DNA from: Procambarus clarkii | Taxonomy: Eukaryota; Arthropoda; Malacostraca; Decapoda; Cambaridae | Assembly: GCF_040958095.1 (NCBI RefSeq) | Contig: NC_091188.1 | Location: 5,059,789 to 5,123,788 of the forward strand | Length of the DNA: 64,000 bases | Direction: 5' to 3' | Part shown: positions 52,749 to 64,000 of the stretch, piece after piece | Position numbering within the stretch: position 1 is the stretch's first letter | Layout of the letters: every line of letters starts with the position of its first letter | Notes under the pieces: model-generated | Databases searched by the model: none | Seen by the model: the letters and a program-made list of their open reading frames with translations, nothing else | What the model was told of the DNA's origin: nothing | Position numbers and translations under genes: made by a program

Positions 52749-52873
52749 AGTCACAATAACTTGGCTGAAAAATGTTGACCAGACCACACACTAGAAGGTG
52801 AAGAGACGACGATGTTTCGGTCCGTCCTGGACCATTATAGACTTGATAATGGTCTGTGATTTGGTCAACACTC
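52749..52873 (+). mobile_element. Fold-back element copy E, with extended left arm
   Basis: The left arm extends further out than in copy B: AGTCACAATAACTTGGCTGA precedes the GTTGACCAGACC block. This shows that the conserved right-hand flank of the other copies is itself part of the inverted arm. The right arm is mostly deleted, leaving GACTTGATAATGGTC and GGTCAACAC. Confidence 0.82.
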
Positions 52874-52879
52874 TTAAAT

Positions 52880-53902
52880 AATTTTCGTAAATTATTACAA
52901 GTTTTGGTCCAAGATTTATCAAGTATTTACAGTCGTACTTACGAAACCTATTCATCTTTCCTTAGTCGTGGCGGCTTAGTCTGTATTTATGATCCTGTTT
53001 AAGGGATTCGAAACTCTACAATCCAAGTCTATTATCGTTATAAATAGGATCGAAGCGTTTTGGGACTTACAAACTGTTCAATAAATGTAACCTAAAGCTG
53101 GCATGATTGGAGAAACATCCACAGGTTACTTAAGGGCACACGTAAGTGGATGATGAATCTTAGCCGTGACTTATAAGTGCATTGCAAATGCAGGTCTAAG
53201 ACCTGAGAAGATTATATGCCCTTATGTCATCGCTACTCTATAAACAGACCTAATCTTATCCAATCCAATCTAACTTAACTAAACTCAACCTATCCTACCC
53301 TAACGTGACCGAGCCGAACCCATCCTAGCTATATAGCTGCCTCTGTTGCCTCTTAACCTTTTCACCGGAGACTCATGATTGTTAACTAGAAGATAACTAG
53401 AAAAGGAAACTACTCTTATCCTCACTTCACATGAAAAAAATCTTGGAGGAACATCTGTCTATTTCATAGCCACTTTACTGCCCATTCAGTGTTTCTCACA
53501 CTGAAAATATAATAAGAAAAGGTCATCAGTTTTTCTTAAGTTTAAGACAGTTACAAACATCAAAATAATACACATTTTTAGGGACAATTTATTTCAGTTA
53601 TTATAAAAGCACCTATATTATTACCTAAAATCAAACTGTCGATCTTATTTTGTGATAAAAATTATAAATCAATAATTTACCACACAACTGTAACAATGCT
53701 AAAGCTGCAGCATCACGGAGGGATTTGGTAATTACAAAAAAGGTCTGTTTAGTAATTGCCAAAAATGTTTGGTATGGTTACACTGTTAAGAGCTTTAGAT
53801 GCAGAGAAAAGAGACGATAGAAAATTTGAGAATTATACAATTACTATTATTTGGATTTATATATTATTATTTATACTGTATTTGTATAATTATTGTTAAA
53901 TA

Positions 53903-53905
<3 letters not shown>
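52880..53905. other. Unassigned AT-rich spacer
   Basis: CTAAC-type words occur at 53260-53320, otherwise nothing recognised. Confidence 0.4.

Positions 53906-53907
<2 letters not shown>

Positions 53908-53976
<69 letters not shown>
53908..53976. repeat. (TA)n microsatellite
   Basis: About 34 TA repeats. Confidence 0.98.
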
Positions 53977-53980
<4 letters not shown>

Positions 53981-54122
53981 TTCTCGTTATTTGTTATTGC
54001 CATCTTAGTTATAGATTATAATGTGTCATAGCATCTATGTATTGTATATAGTTTATGTTAGTTTAATGTAAATTGCATAATACTGTAATATGTTTAATTA
54101 GCCGATGATATATTGTTTGAGC

Positions 54123-54487
<365 letters not shown>

Positions 54488-54490
<3 letters not shown>

Positions 54491-55405
54491 CACCTATTTG
54501 TGTCTGCAGGATCGAGCATTGTCTCTTGGATCCCGCTTTTCGAGCCATCGGTTGTTTACAGCAATGGCTCCGGTCCTATTTCCCTATCATACCTGGTTTT
54601 AAAATTATGAATAGAATTTACTTCCATCACCTTGCTCCTTAAGTATATTCCATATTTACACTAATCTCACGCTAAAAGAAAACTTCCTAACATCTTTGTG
54701 ACCCATCTGAGTTTCCAGCTTCAACCCATGTTCCCTCGTTCTGTTACTATTCCGTGTGAACATTTCGACTATGTCCACTCTGTCAATTCCCCTGAGTATT
54801 TTATACGTTCCTATCATATACCCCCCCCCCCCCCATCTTTTTTCTAGTGTCGTAAGCCTCAGTTCCTTTAGGCGCTCTTCATACCCCATCTCTCGTAACG
54901 CTGGGACAAGCCTCGTTGCAAACTTCTGAAACTTTTCCAGTTTCCTTATGTGTTTCTTCAGGTGGGGACTCCGTGATGGGGCAGCATACTCTAGGACTGG
55001 CCTCACGTAGGCAGTGTAAAGTGCCCTAAATGCCCTACTAAGGTTTCTGAATGATGTTCTAACTTTTGCCATTGAAGAGTACGCTGCTGTCGATATCCTA
55101 TTTATATGTGCCTCAGGAGTTACATTAGGTGTTACGTCCACGCCCAGGTCTCTTTCTCTTCGTCACAGGTAGGCAGTTCCCCCTTCATTGTGTACTGTCC
55201 CTTTGGTCTCCTATCTCCTAGTCCCATTTCCATAACTTTACATTTGCTTGTGTTGAACTCCAGCAGCCATTTCTCTGACCATCTCTGCAACCTGTTCAAG
55301 TCCTCTTGGAGGATCCTACAATCCTCATCTGTCACAACTCTTCTCATCAACTTTGCGTCATCCGCGAACATCAACATATAGGATGTAGGACACACACACA
55401 CACAC

Positions 55406-55407
<2 letters not shown>
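54488..55407 (-). pseudogene. LINE reverse transcriptase C-terminal half with 3' tail
   Basis: The best-preserved retroelement remnant in the window. On the minus strand it starts at the catalytic palm (LMFADDAKLMRRV near 55370), followed by RLQRWSEKWLLEFNTSKCK. It continues after a one-base frame change near 55140 with DVTPNVTPEAHINRI, a thumb/connection region (YVRPVLEYAAPSRSPHLKKH) and YEERLKELRLTTLEKR. A stop at about 54656 is followed by still recognisable C-terminal residues and a 3' UTR ending in CACAAATAGGTGAGTACACA, next to the (GT)n array. Everything before the palm (endonuclease and fingers) is missing: the element is cut at the CA/GT array at 55390. From family knowledge this is a jockey/CR1-like non-LTR element. 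The clade is not certain. Confidence 0.85.

Positions 55408-55485
<78 letters not shown>
55390..55485. repeat. (CA)n/(TG)n head-to-head microsatellite
   Basis: About ten CA units switch to about 38 TG units at the palindromic centre CACATGTG near 55409. It directly borders the truncated LINE. Confidence 0.96.
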
Positions 55486-55486
<1 letters not shown>

Positions 55487-55489
55487 ATA

Positions 55490-56080
<591 letters not shown>

Positions 56081-56084
56081 GGAG

Positions 56085-56695
56085 AGAGAGACTCATTTTC
56101 AACGTGTAGAAATACTCTTTGAAAATGTGTTAAATCATGAAAGAGCTGCGATTATTTCCGTTTTTTTTTTCTATCCTGTGTGTATTCTTATGAATAACTG
56201 AATCATAAGTTTTGTGATTATTCTTGGAAATATATATATATATATACTATTTGAGTATTTACGTGTATATTTCAACACTTCCTCAAAAGCACTGTTACAA
56301 GGCATGCAGTTAAAGGTGAGGTAAAAAAGAATGTCGTCATTAATGAGTGGTGTTCATTTTGCTGTCACAGTTGGAATGCTTTTGTAAACACCCCATTTAT
56401 AAGGATCTTATTTTTAATAAATTATTTAAAAGTGGGTCAAATGTGTACAGGTCATTGTTAATATTTATATTACATGTTTTAGTAATTTGTTTTAAAGTAG
56501 ACTCATTTATATTTAAAATTTTCTTATAATTGGCGGTGGAAGAAGGACCCGCTCAATCAGTTTGCTGAGAATTTTCAGAGAAATACACGAATTGATTATT
56601 AGACATTTCGCTACTTCTTGCCACATATGTTGAGAAATTATGTTTCAATTTTTGGAGGTTTTGTCGTATTTAACATATTAAAAGGCCAAGCATCC
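56085..56695. other. Unassigned AT-rich spacer
   Basis: Nothing recognised beyond a short (TA)n at about 56229-56246. Confidence 0.4.
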
Positions 56696-56699
56696 ACAA

Positions 56700-56910
56700 A
56701 TTTCTTCCTTTAGGACGGTCAGCCCAAGTGATCTCAATATATAGACAAGACAACATTTCTTTCAAGATGCCTAAGACAACACGAACAACAAGCCTCTGTC
56801 AAGGATTACATCATTTCTCCACACCACCAGGCCACCACCGGAGATAGCATGACCAACAGCACCATAATAATTTACAGATAAAACGACAATTTAAATTAAA
56901 AATAGCTGCA
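56700..56910 (+). pseudogene. Decayed Penelope-like GIY-YIG fragment
   Basis: One frame near 56728-56880 reads SQYIDKTTFLSRCLRQHEQQ and continues to an in-frame stop before NDN. It aligns by eye with QYIGKTTTSLSRRLTMHKQQ at 28411, and the Gly of the YIG motif is Asp here. Too short and mutated to function. Confidence 0.72.
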
Positions 56911-56914
56911 ACTA

Positions 56915-57240
56915 GCTTGCACACAGGCACGTCCCACCTTCCTGAAGACCAGGATAACACTGCCAGCTTACCTACTAACCTACTAACCCCAGCCAACATC
57001 AGGATAATACCTAACCCCACAACATTTTCCATTGAGAATATTATATTCTGCAAATTTGTATCCACTTCCTAAATGACTCCCGAAGATATTACGAGATTCA
57101 ATCATATCATTTAGCGACACGCGTCCGGTTAATAAAATGGAAAAATTAAATTTGGAAGAGTTAATTTTTCAACTTTCTTCCCTCCCAAATGAAGAATAAC
57201 TTAAGAAATATGGAAAAAAACTGCACTGTTGCCACTTCCC
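56915..57240. other. Unassigned spacer
   Basis: Nothing recognised. Confidence 0.4.
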
Positions 57241-57246
57241 ACTTAC

Positions 57247-57592
57247 ACTACTGCCTCTCCACCCACACTACTGCCTCTCCACCCACACTACTGCCTCTCC
57301 ACCCACACTACTGCCTCTCCACCCACACTACTGCCTCTCCACCCACACTACTGCCTCTCCACCCACACTACTGCCTCTCCACCCACACTACTGCCTCTCC
57401 ACCCACACTACTGCCTCTCCACCCACACTACTGCCTCTCCACCCACACTACTGCCTCTCCACTCACACTACTGCCTCTCCACCCACACTACTGCCTCTCC
57501 ACCCACACTACTGCCTCTCCACCCACACTACTGCCTCTCCACCCACACTACTGCCTCTCCACCCACACTACTGCCTCTACACCCACACTAAG
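57247..57592. repeat. 20-bp minisatellite, about 17 near-identical copies
   Basis: The unit CTACTGCCTCTCCACCCACA repeats with almost no divergence (one T-for-C change near 57463 and one A-for-C near 57579), implying recent expansion. Open frames across it are artefacts. Confidence 0.96.
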
Positions 57593-57599
57593 ATGGAAA

Positions 57600-58860
57600 C
57601 TCCGCTTGCCGATCTATTCAAGATGGAGTAAGATAGAATCTCAGCATTTAAGCTAAATAACACTATAGAATATATCTTGGCATAGGAACATGGAAGATAT
57701 TTTATGCTGTTTTAACCCCCGTATTTGGCCTAACTTGGTTTAGAAGAAATATATAAATATATTATATTATATTGTATATAACAACGATCATATATACTAT
57801 ATTTCGAAAAAAATTATTATCAAGCAGAAAATAACTAGGAATATTCATTTGTTATTGTTGAAGTACATCACTACTGTAGACTGCTTAAGAACTTAATATA
57901 TGGAAATCTTACAAATATGTTGTCTTCTGATTATTCTTAATACCAAATTTAAACAAATCTATAAAAACACAAACTATATAAGTAACAAAATGCAGGTCTA
58001 TGTGCGACGGATCCTGAAATCATTGATCTATAATTGCAAATAATAAATTTGAAACGTAACTGAGAATTCAGAATGTGTTTTTCAACAGTGCTACAATGAT
58101 TAAAAAAAAATACAATTTAGGACAACACAAAAGTGGTTGAAAAAAAAACACTTATTTTTGTATGCCTTCAATCAACAAAATTATAAACGTTACCTGGAGA
58201 CGTTACCTGGAAAGTCTTGCTACTACTCTCCCAGCATATGAAAAGGGAGATCCACTTTTCCGGCTGAGTCAAACTTCTCTTTTTCTTGCAAAGAGAAGTT
58301 TGCAGGAATAATAATTGAAAAAGCAACGGAAGGAAATGTTGGCGAGTTGCATAGAACTTTTTAGTCGTATAATGGAAATGTACAGAAGTTTTTCGGTCAC
58401 TACAGAACTGATAATATTTATTACTGAATCGTTCTACCTGTGTTGCTTCTCTCATGGTGTGGTCAATATGATTTGCAACAGTCCCATGATATGATCAAAG
58501 TAACCTATCCCATGGCATGGTCAATGTAAGCGGATCAATACATATTTCCCTCACCAGATCACCACGACAATATCCCCCAGACGATACTTGCAAACTTATT
58601 GCATTTAAATGCAAAATCAAGATCACATAATTGTTAATATTAAAATATTTAGTAATCAATACTGCTTGCCAGATGGCGTCACTGTGCAACGGAGACGGCA
58701 TGAATCGCCACTAAGGGGCTTGTGGGACGGGTTGCAACGTCTTAGGAGAGGGTGAGTGAAGGAGGTAACCTCTTCTACCCGCCCTCTACCTTACAAGACA
58801 TTTCAAGACGATGCAATAAAGTATGTGCATGCGAGATGACAGGTCACTTAAGGGCAGGAG
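57600..58860. other. Unassigned AT-rich spacer
   Basis: No gene supported. A hairpin-like AACTTCTCTTT facing AAAGAGAAGTT lies at about 58271-58302. Confidence 0.4.
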
Positions 58861-58861
58861 A

Positions 58862-59070
<209 letters not shown>

Positions 59071-59074
59071 CGTG

Positions 59075-59320
59075 CGTGCGTGTGATTCCGCAGTGGCGTG
59101 TCGTGCTCAGATAGTGCGTGCAGACCCGCGCCCTCGACCAAAAAAATACAAATTGTACAAAAAAAAATGTTCGTTTATACATGTATGCTTGTATGTTCAA
59201 GTAAATGTATTGAAACACACACACACACACACACACACATATTTTTAGGTAGTAAAATGGATTCATTCGTTTTTTTCCGAAATGTAAACAAGAACGCTCC
59301 CTAAACGGTGGACTCCTGGT
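59075..59320. other. Short unassigned spacer with (CA)n
   Basis: Includes (CA)n at 59216-59239. No gene recognised. Confidence 0.5.
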
Positions 59321-59322
59321 CC

Positions 59323-59442
59323 ACGGACGTGGATGTGGTGGGTCACAAACAGAGAGACGTGGATGTGGTGGGTCACAAACAGAGAGACGTGGATGTGGTG
59401 GGTCACAAACAGAGAGACGTGGATGTGGTGGGTCACAAACAG
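59323..59442. repeat. 30-bp tandem repeat, 4 copies
   Basis: The unit GACGTGGATGTGGTGGGTCA plus CAAACAGAGA repeats every 30 bp and is nearly identical between copies. Confidence 0.95.
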
Positions 59443-59449
59443 TGAGGCA

Positions 59450-60565
59450 GGCATGCTGACCAACAAACATGGATGCCCAACAGGAAGTTCAACAACTGGT
59501 CAACAAGCCTTCGTTAAAAATATCACAACAAAGGGAAGCTCAACTTGAACAATATAAAAAGCTAGATGAAAAATACCCTTCGCTTGCCACTAGCTGCATT
59601 TTTATTGACCGTTGATAATGCTCCATCAATGCTCAAGATTAACCTTACGTGTAAGTGTGATATTGACCGTTGACAGTGCCCCATCAATGCTCAAGACTGG
59701 ACCTACTTGCTCTGATGCTATCGAATAGTTTTAGAAATATGTTCAAAGTATATAGTGGTGAACTATATCAAGTTCAATCCTGCCAAGTGTACTGTGGTGG
59801 CTTGGCACTCACTGGATTCGTTGTTATTTTCCAGATCGTTAAGTTAAATTAGTAGGCAGTAGAGATTCCAGTAAAGTGGCGCTGTGATTCATACGTGACA
59901 CTGATGGAAAAGTGCCACTGTGATGTATGTACTATGTACAGTGACGTTCAGTCGGCACTGTGAGGGGGATATGTGGCATTGCAACGTACTGTGATGTATA
60001 TGTCGAACTGTGATATGATGAATGAAGACCTGTGGCCCCTGTAGCACCTGTGGCACCTGTGGCACCTGTGGCACCTGTAGTGTGAAGTGTAAAGTTGAAC
60101 TTGCATTGGGGTGAGCTGCTTGCTCACCCAGGATGCTTAGTGTAAACTATGTGTTTCAAACAACAGAAAAGCACACAACCCCAGCTTTAAACCAACACCT
60201 AACAGAAGCAGAAATCGCTACTGAACAATTCCCTGCGCTTAGCCTACGTTAAGTGAGAGCATGGGACCAATGGGGAGAGGCTAGAGGAGAGGAGAGGAGG
60301 CACAAGACAAGAACACTGTAAACAGAGAACAAACTGAAGTAACATGTTAAATATGAGCAGAGGAAGGACCTCGATAACCCAGGTGAACCAGAAGAGAATA
60401 AACTGGAAAAGGGACAAATATTCAGGATAACTCCCAGCTATCCTGAATATTTAGTGATGAAATAAACATTACACGGACCACAATGTATCCAAATGTTTCT
60501 TCGCTACGACGTATTCAGGAATACGGTAAAAATGGGTACATAGCGAGGCTTATTTGGTCTCATCG
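59450..60565. other. Unassigned spacer with small repeat
   Basis: A 9-bp unit (CCTGTGGCA) repeats about five times at 60034-60078. A short hairpin, GGGTGAGC-TGCT-TGCTCACCC, lies at about 60109-60129. No gene supported. Confidence 0.45.
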
Positions 60566-60569
60566 GCAC

Positions 60570-60602
60570 CAAACCTTTACACATGTGCTGTGTAAAGGTT
60601 TG
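60570..60602. repeat. Hairpin, 14-bp perfect stem
   Basis: CAAACCTTTACACA at 60570-60583 pairs with TGTGTAAAGGTTTG at 60589-60602 across TGTGC. Confidence 0.9.
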
Positions 60603-60644
60603 TTTTGTACTGGTTATACCTGCAGGTGTGCCAACCTGCAGGTA

Positions 60645-60825
60645 GGTGACTATCAACCAGGTAGGTAGGTGATCAACCAGGCTGTGACTCATACGTCAGG
60701 CTGCGAGCAGCCGCGTCTAACAGCCTGGTTGATCAGTCCAGCAACCAGGAGGCCTGGTCGACGACCGGGCCGCGGGGACACTAAGCCCCGGAAGCACCTC
60801 AAGGTAGCCTCAAGGTAGGTAGGTA
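60645..60825 (+). mobile_element. SINE family 3
   Basis: Contains GATCAACCAGGCTGTGACTC, an inner GCTGCGAGCAGCCGCG hairpin, the GATCAGTCCAGCAACCAGGA block and the GC-rich GGCCGCGGGGACACTAAGCC block. The tail repeats CTCAAGGTA. The 3' half resembles SINE family 1 and the 5' half does not. The other copy is nested in MITE-like copy 1. Confidence 0.8.
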
Positions 60826-61021
60826 AGGTGCCCCAGCGAAGGTGTGGGGGAGGAACTTGAGGTTCCTGGCCTGGTGTGTTCCTCACGCTGGACCATATTG
60901 GTCTCTGTCCTTGGCGGAGGGTAAATGTAGTATTGATCGCAAGGATTGCGAGCCATTGCATTAGGTGATCGGCAGTTCAGTACATACAGTAGAGTACAAT
61001 CTCCGCCTCTCACGCACAGTC

Positions 61022-61104
61022 GCACACGCACACACGCACATGCACACACACACACATAGACACGCACACACACACATGCACACACACACACACACACACA
61101 CACA
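61022..61104. repeat. Interrupted (CA)n microsatellite
   Basis: CA repeats with GCACAC, TGCACAC and TAGACAC variants. The last 25 bp are pure. Confidence 0.93.
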
Positions 61105-61114
61105 ATTTACGCTA

Positions 61115-61290
61115 TGGGGCCTGGTAGCCTGGTGGATAGCGCGCAGGACTCGTAATTCTGTGGCGCGGGTTCGATTCCCGCACCAGGCAGAAACAAATGG
61201 GCAAAGTTTCTTTCGCCCTGAATGCCCCTGTTACCTAGCAGTAAATAGGCACCTCGGAGTTAGTCAGCTGTCACGGGCTGCTTCCTGGGA
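61115..61290 (+). mobile_element. SINE family 1 body with a different tRNA-like head
   Basis: The 70-nt head at 61119-61188 can fold as a tRNA. Acceptor-type ends GCCTGGT and ACCAGGC pair over 7 bp. The T-arm GCGGGTTCGATTCCCGC is perfect. An anticodon-type arm CAGGA-CTCGTAA-TTCTG would carry CGT. Downstream is the family 1 body (CCTGTTACCTAGCAGTAAAT, then GTCAGCTGTCACGGGCTGCT), which stops at 61290 before the GC-rich block. The body argues for a SINE rather than a tRNA gene. Confidence 0.82.
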
Positions 61291-61344
61291 TGTGTGTGTG
61301 TGTATGTGTGTGTGTGGTGTTTGGAAAAAAAGTAGTTAGTAAAG

Positions 61345-61403
61345 AGTTGAGAGGCGGGCCGAAAGAGCAAAACTCAACCCCCGCAAAACCACAACTAGGT
61401 GAA

Positions 61404-61463
<60 letters not shown>
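61345..61463 (+). mobile_element. LINE 3' tail running into (CA)n
   Basis: GAGAGGCGGGCCGAAAGAGC, CAACCCCCGCAAAACCACAA and CTAGGTGAACAAACACA lead directly into a (CA)n at 61408-61463. Only the last bases of the element are kept. Confidence 0.85.
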
Positions 61464-61465
<2 letters not shown>

Positions 61466-61489
61466 ATTAACACAAGGGGACACAGGTGG

Positions 61490-61745
61490 AAACTGAGTGC
61501 CCAAATGAGCCACAGAGATATTAGAAAGAACTTTTTTAGTGTCAGAGTGGTTGACAAATGGAATGCATTAGGAAGTGATGTGGTGGAGGCTGACTCCATA
61601 CACAGTTTCAAGTGTAGATATGACAGAGCCCGATAGGCTCATGAATCTGTACACCTGTTGATTGACGGTTGAGAGGCGGGACCAAAGAGCCAGAGCTCAA
61701 CCCCCGCAAACACAACTAGGTGAGTACAACTAGGTGAGTACACAC
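61490..61745 (+). mobile_element. LINE C-terminus and 3' tail
   Basis: One frame from about 61490 reads LSAQMSHRDIRKNFFSVRVV and then DKWNALGSDVVEADSIHSFK before a stop. It ends with AACCCCCGCAAACACAACTA and two GGTGAGTACA copies at about 61745, with only a few CA units after it. It corresponds to the region after the stop in the 54.5-kb copy. Confidence 0.85.
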
Positions 61746-61749
61746 ATAT

Positions 61750-61955
61750 ATAGAATGAAGTTTCACCTTTTCTTCAATCAGAAAAGGAGAAAAACGTGGA
61801 AGTGGACATAAGCACAAATCCGGTTCCAGAAGTCAACATAGCACAATATCAACAGCAGCATATGGCATACTGATCAACGTTCGTGCATCCTTCACGAAAC
61901 GTAGACAAAGGGGCTTTCCTGGCCCCTATACACAACAAAGGAGAGACGCACTCTT
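61750..61955. other. Short unassigned spacer between LINE pieces
   Basis: May belong to a decayed LINE, but no conserved block is clear. Confidence 0.4.
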
Positions 61956-61959
61956 GAAT

Positions 61960-62280
61960 ATGCATCTCAGCATGGAACCCTCACCTGAAAACGGACTCGC
62001 AAAAACAAGAAAATGTCCAAAGATATGCATCGAGGCTAGTTCCTGCGCTGAAGGGACTGAGCTGTGAGGAAAGACCGAGAGAAACTGGACCTTACTACAC
62101 TGGAGGAAGGGGGGAGGGGACATGACAACAGCCTATAAAATTCAAAGGGAAATTAAAATAATAGTCAAAATAGTATTGTTCAAAGTTAGAAACAGCAGAA
62201 CGAGGGATCATAGATCGAAACTCAAGAAGCAAATGAGTCATAGAGAAATCAGGAAGAACTTTACAGTGCTAGAGGTGTAA
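61960..62280 (+). mobile_element. Decayed LINE C-terminal fragment
   Basis: Blocks such as AATGTCCAAAGATATGCATC, CGCTGAAGGGACTGAGCTGT and CAGCAGAACGAGGGATCATA follow the LINE order. Frames are broken. Confidence 0.68.
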
Positions 62281-62378
62281 TAAGTGTACTAAATGAATAA
62301 TAGGTGTAGTAAATGTATAGGTAATAAGTGGCATAGGTTAGACGTAGCAGCCCGTGGAGCCACAGATTAGTCCCGGAA

Positions 62379-62790
62379 ATGCGAAGTATGAACTATGAGG
62401 AAAGGCTAAAGGAGTTGAACCTCACATCCCTGGAAAACAGAGGAGTAAGGGGAGACATGATAATCACATACAAAATTCTCAGGGGGGCATTGACAGGGAA
62501 GGCAAAGACAAACTATTTAGCACGGTTGGAACACGAACTGGTGAAAACTGAGTACCCAAATGAGCCACTGAGCCATTAGAAAGAATTTTCAGTGTCAGAG
62601 TAGTTAATAAATTGGAATGCATTAGGCAGTGATGTGGTGGAGGCTGACTCCATACACAGTTTCAAATGTAGATATGATAGAGCCCAGTAGGCTCAGGAAT
62701 CTGTACACCAGTTGATTGACAGTTGAGAGGCGGGACCAAAGAGCCAAAGCTCAACCCCCATCAGCAAAACTAGGTGAGTACACACATAGA
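62379..62790 (+). mobile_element. LINE C-terminal fragment with tail
   Basis: A 66-codon frame with MNYEERLKELNLTSLENR and GDMIITYKILRG is followed, after small indels, by the VEADSIHSFK-type region (62630-62680). The CAACCCCC tail and a GGTGAGTACA end follow near 62785. It matches the 54.5-kb copy in order and spacing. Confidence 0.83.
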
Positions 62791-62894
62791 TACCGTCACA
62801 CATAACTCAGTCCAACAATTCCTGGCACTCGGGGATCGAACCTGCCTGCTCGGAGAGCGCCCTCAGCACGCTACCCAATAAGCCACGACATTCC

Positions 62895-63275
62895 TATAGT
62901 TGTTGAGTTTAACTTGCATGCTTTGTGACCTCTCCCTGTGACCCCCCCCCCCCCCCACCCCACCCACCCAGCCCCTCTCTCAACTACTCTCCCTACCACT
63001 CTCACCCCTCCCTCCCTCCCTCCCACATCATCCATTTCCCCCTCCTTCCCTTCTCTTACCCATCCTTCTGCCCATTTCCCCCACCCTCCATCCTTCTCAA
63101 CTCCTTGCATCATAACCTACCAACCTCCCTACTTCAGTCTCCCTTCGTGTTTGTTTTTTTCTCGTTTTCTGTCTTTCGAACTATCTCGTTTTCTCCTGTT
63201 TCTCTTTCCATTTTCTCCTGTTTCTCTTTCCATTTTCTCCCTACTTCCTTCTGGACGGTATGGTGTTTAAGACTC
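62895..63275. other. Pyrimidine-rich spacer
   Basis: C-run at 62941-62956 and long C/T-rich sequence. The Pro/Ser/Phe-rich frames are low-complexity and not supported as genes. Confidence 0.5.
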
Positions 63276-63277
63276 AG

Positions 63278-63480
63278 CTACTCGGAACAAACAGCTGCAA
63301 GCAGCACGGGCTATGGCGAGCCCGTAGTGGACTTACCCGGCACAGGAGCGGGGGTTGTAACTCGGCTTTTCAAAAATTGATTGATCAAGATTAAGCCATC
63401 TAGGAAAGGTGGCACGGGCATGAATAACCCGTAAGGCGTTTCAAAACTTTGTTCCCGTCGTTTATAACCCCTGGATTTAT
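63278..63480 (+). mobile_element. Dispersed repeat, single-unit relative of the 24.7-kb array
   Basis: CTACTCGGAACAAACAGCTG is followed by one CGGGCTATGGCGAGCCCG unit, then a GTGGACTTACC flank and the GGTGGCACGGGCATGAATAA block near 63409. The left flank matches 24670-24696. The right block matches 31273-31295. Confidence 0.75.
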
Positions 63481-63590
63481 ATCCTCGTTACCTTTGGATT
63501 ATCAGACGAAGCTGGTGATTCCTCGGAAAGGGAACAGCCTTTGGTAACTATCTAAGGTTGGGAGTTACGTGACCTTACCTCACCGGTCGG

Positions 63591-63829
63591 AGGAGAAGGT
63601 CGGCCGAGCGGACAGCACGCTGGACTTGTGATTCTGTGGTCCTGGGTTCGATCCCAGGCGCCGGCGAGAAACAATAAGCAGAGTTTCTTTCACCCTATGC
63701 CCCTGTTACCTAGCAGTAAAATAGGTACCTGGGTGTTAGTCAGCTGTCACGGGTTGCTTCCTGGGGGTGGAGGCCTGGTCGGGGACACTAAAAGCCCCGA
63801 AATCATCTCAAGATAACCTCAAGATAACT
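63591..63829 (+). mobile_element. tRNA-derived SINE family 1
   Basis: The head (GGCCGAGCGGACAGCACGCT, then GGGTTCGATCCCAGG), body and CTCAAGATAACCTCAAGATA tail are present. It has a small deletion in the GC-rich block: the GAGGACCGGGCCGC segment is reduced to GG near 63780. Confidence 0.9.
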
Positions 63830-64000
63830 ACCTACCCGGATGAGAGCGGAAGGTTTGGGTCGCCTACAGAACCCAGGTCACCTGTTGAACAGGTAAAACC
63901 AGATGAGAAGAAAATTTCATTAAGAAATGGAGACTCAGTGTCTTCTAGTTAGAATAGGATGGTAATACTGTGTGTTATTGTAGTTAGCTATGTTAGATTT
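63830..64000. other. Unassigned end of window
   Basis: Nothing recognised. Confidence 0.4.

Noticed and set aside
57189-57656. 155-codon frame rich in Thr, Leu, Pro and His
   Set aside because: Translation of a 20-bp tandem array that passes through all three frames. No flanking coding signal.
61119-61188. Genuine tRNA gene with CGT anticodon
   Set aside because: It folds well, but a SINE body follows immediately as in other copies, so a SINE head is more likely. A tRNA covariance search would settle it.

Overview
This window looks like nuclear DNA from a decapod crustacean, most likely a crayfish. That call rests on recognition rather than on a search. The region is gene-poor and full of long dinucleotide arrays. 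It carries several interspersed families I associate with crayfish and related decapods: tRNA-derived SINEs, a LINE whose 3' end runs into (CA)n, a fold-back element, and a MITE-like element with TTAGG-type motifs in its core. The one host gene I can support reads as an arthropod receptor.

That gene lies at about 43.0-45.6 kb on the + strand. One large exon, with an intron acceptor at 42988-43006, encodes nearly all of a B-type muscarinic acetylcholine receptor (mAChR-B, related to nematode gar-2). It has a glycosylated N-terminus, TM1-TM5, a third intracellular loop of about 520 residues, TM6 and TM7. A single missing base in a C-run at 45545-45547 breaks the frame inside TM7. The expected ending continues in the next frame to a stop at 45632-45634. 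The break is either a sequence error or a real lesion.

Layout. 0-7 kb: decayed LINE pieces, fold-back copy A and SINEs. 7-19 kb: long CT, TA, CA and GACA arrays, minisatellites, fold-back copies B-D and LINE fragments. 19-32 kb: three MITE-like copies lying in (TA)n, a broken retroelement C-terminus (20.2-21.3 kb) and a Penelope-like GIY-YIG fragment (28.2-28.65 kb). 32-43 kb: minisatellites, a decayed LINE reverse transcriptase (36.2-37.8 kb) and pyrimidine-rich spacer. 43-48 kb: the receptor exon, its probable 3' UTR, a 1.2-kb array of about 26-bp units and a 33-bp array. 48-64 kb: further minisatellites, a LINE reverse transcriptase remnant with an FADD motif (54.5-55.4 kb), a second Penelope remnant, and clustered LINE tails and SINEs at 60.6-64 kb.

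There is no operon-like or multi-gene system here. The most informative structure is how transposable elements and tandem arrays relate. LINE tails adjoin CA arrays, the MITE sits inside TA arrays, fold-back elements carry expandable spacers, and SINEs share interchangeable modules. Most predicted proteins in the window are translations of simple repeats and are not reported as genes.
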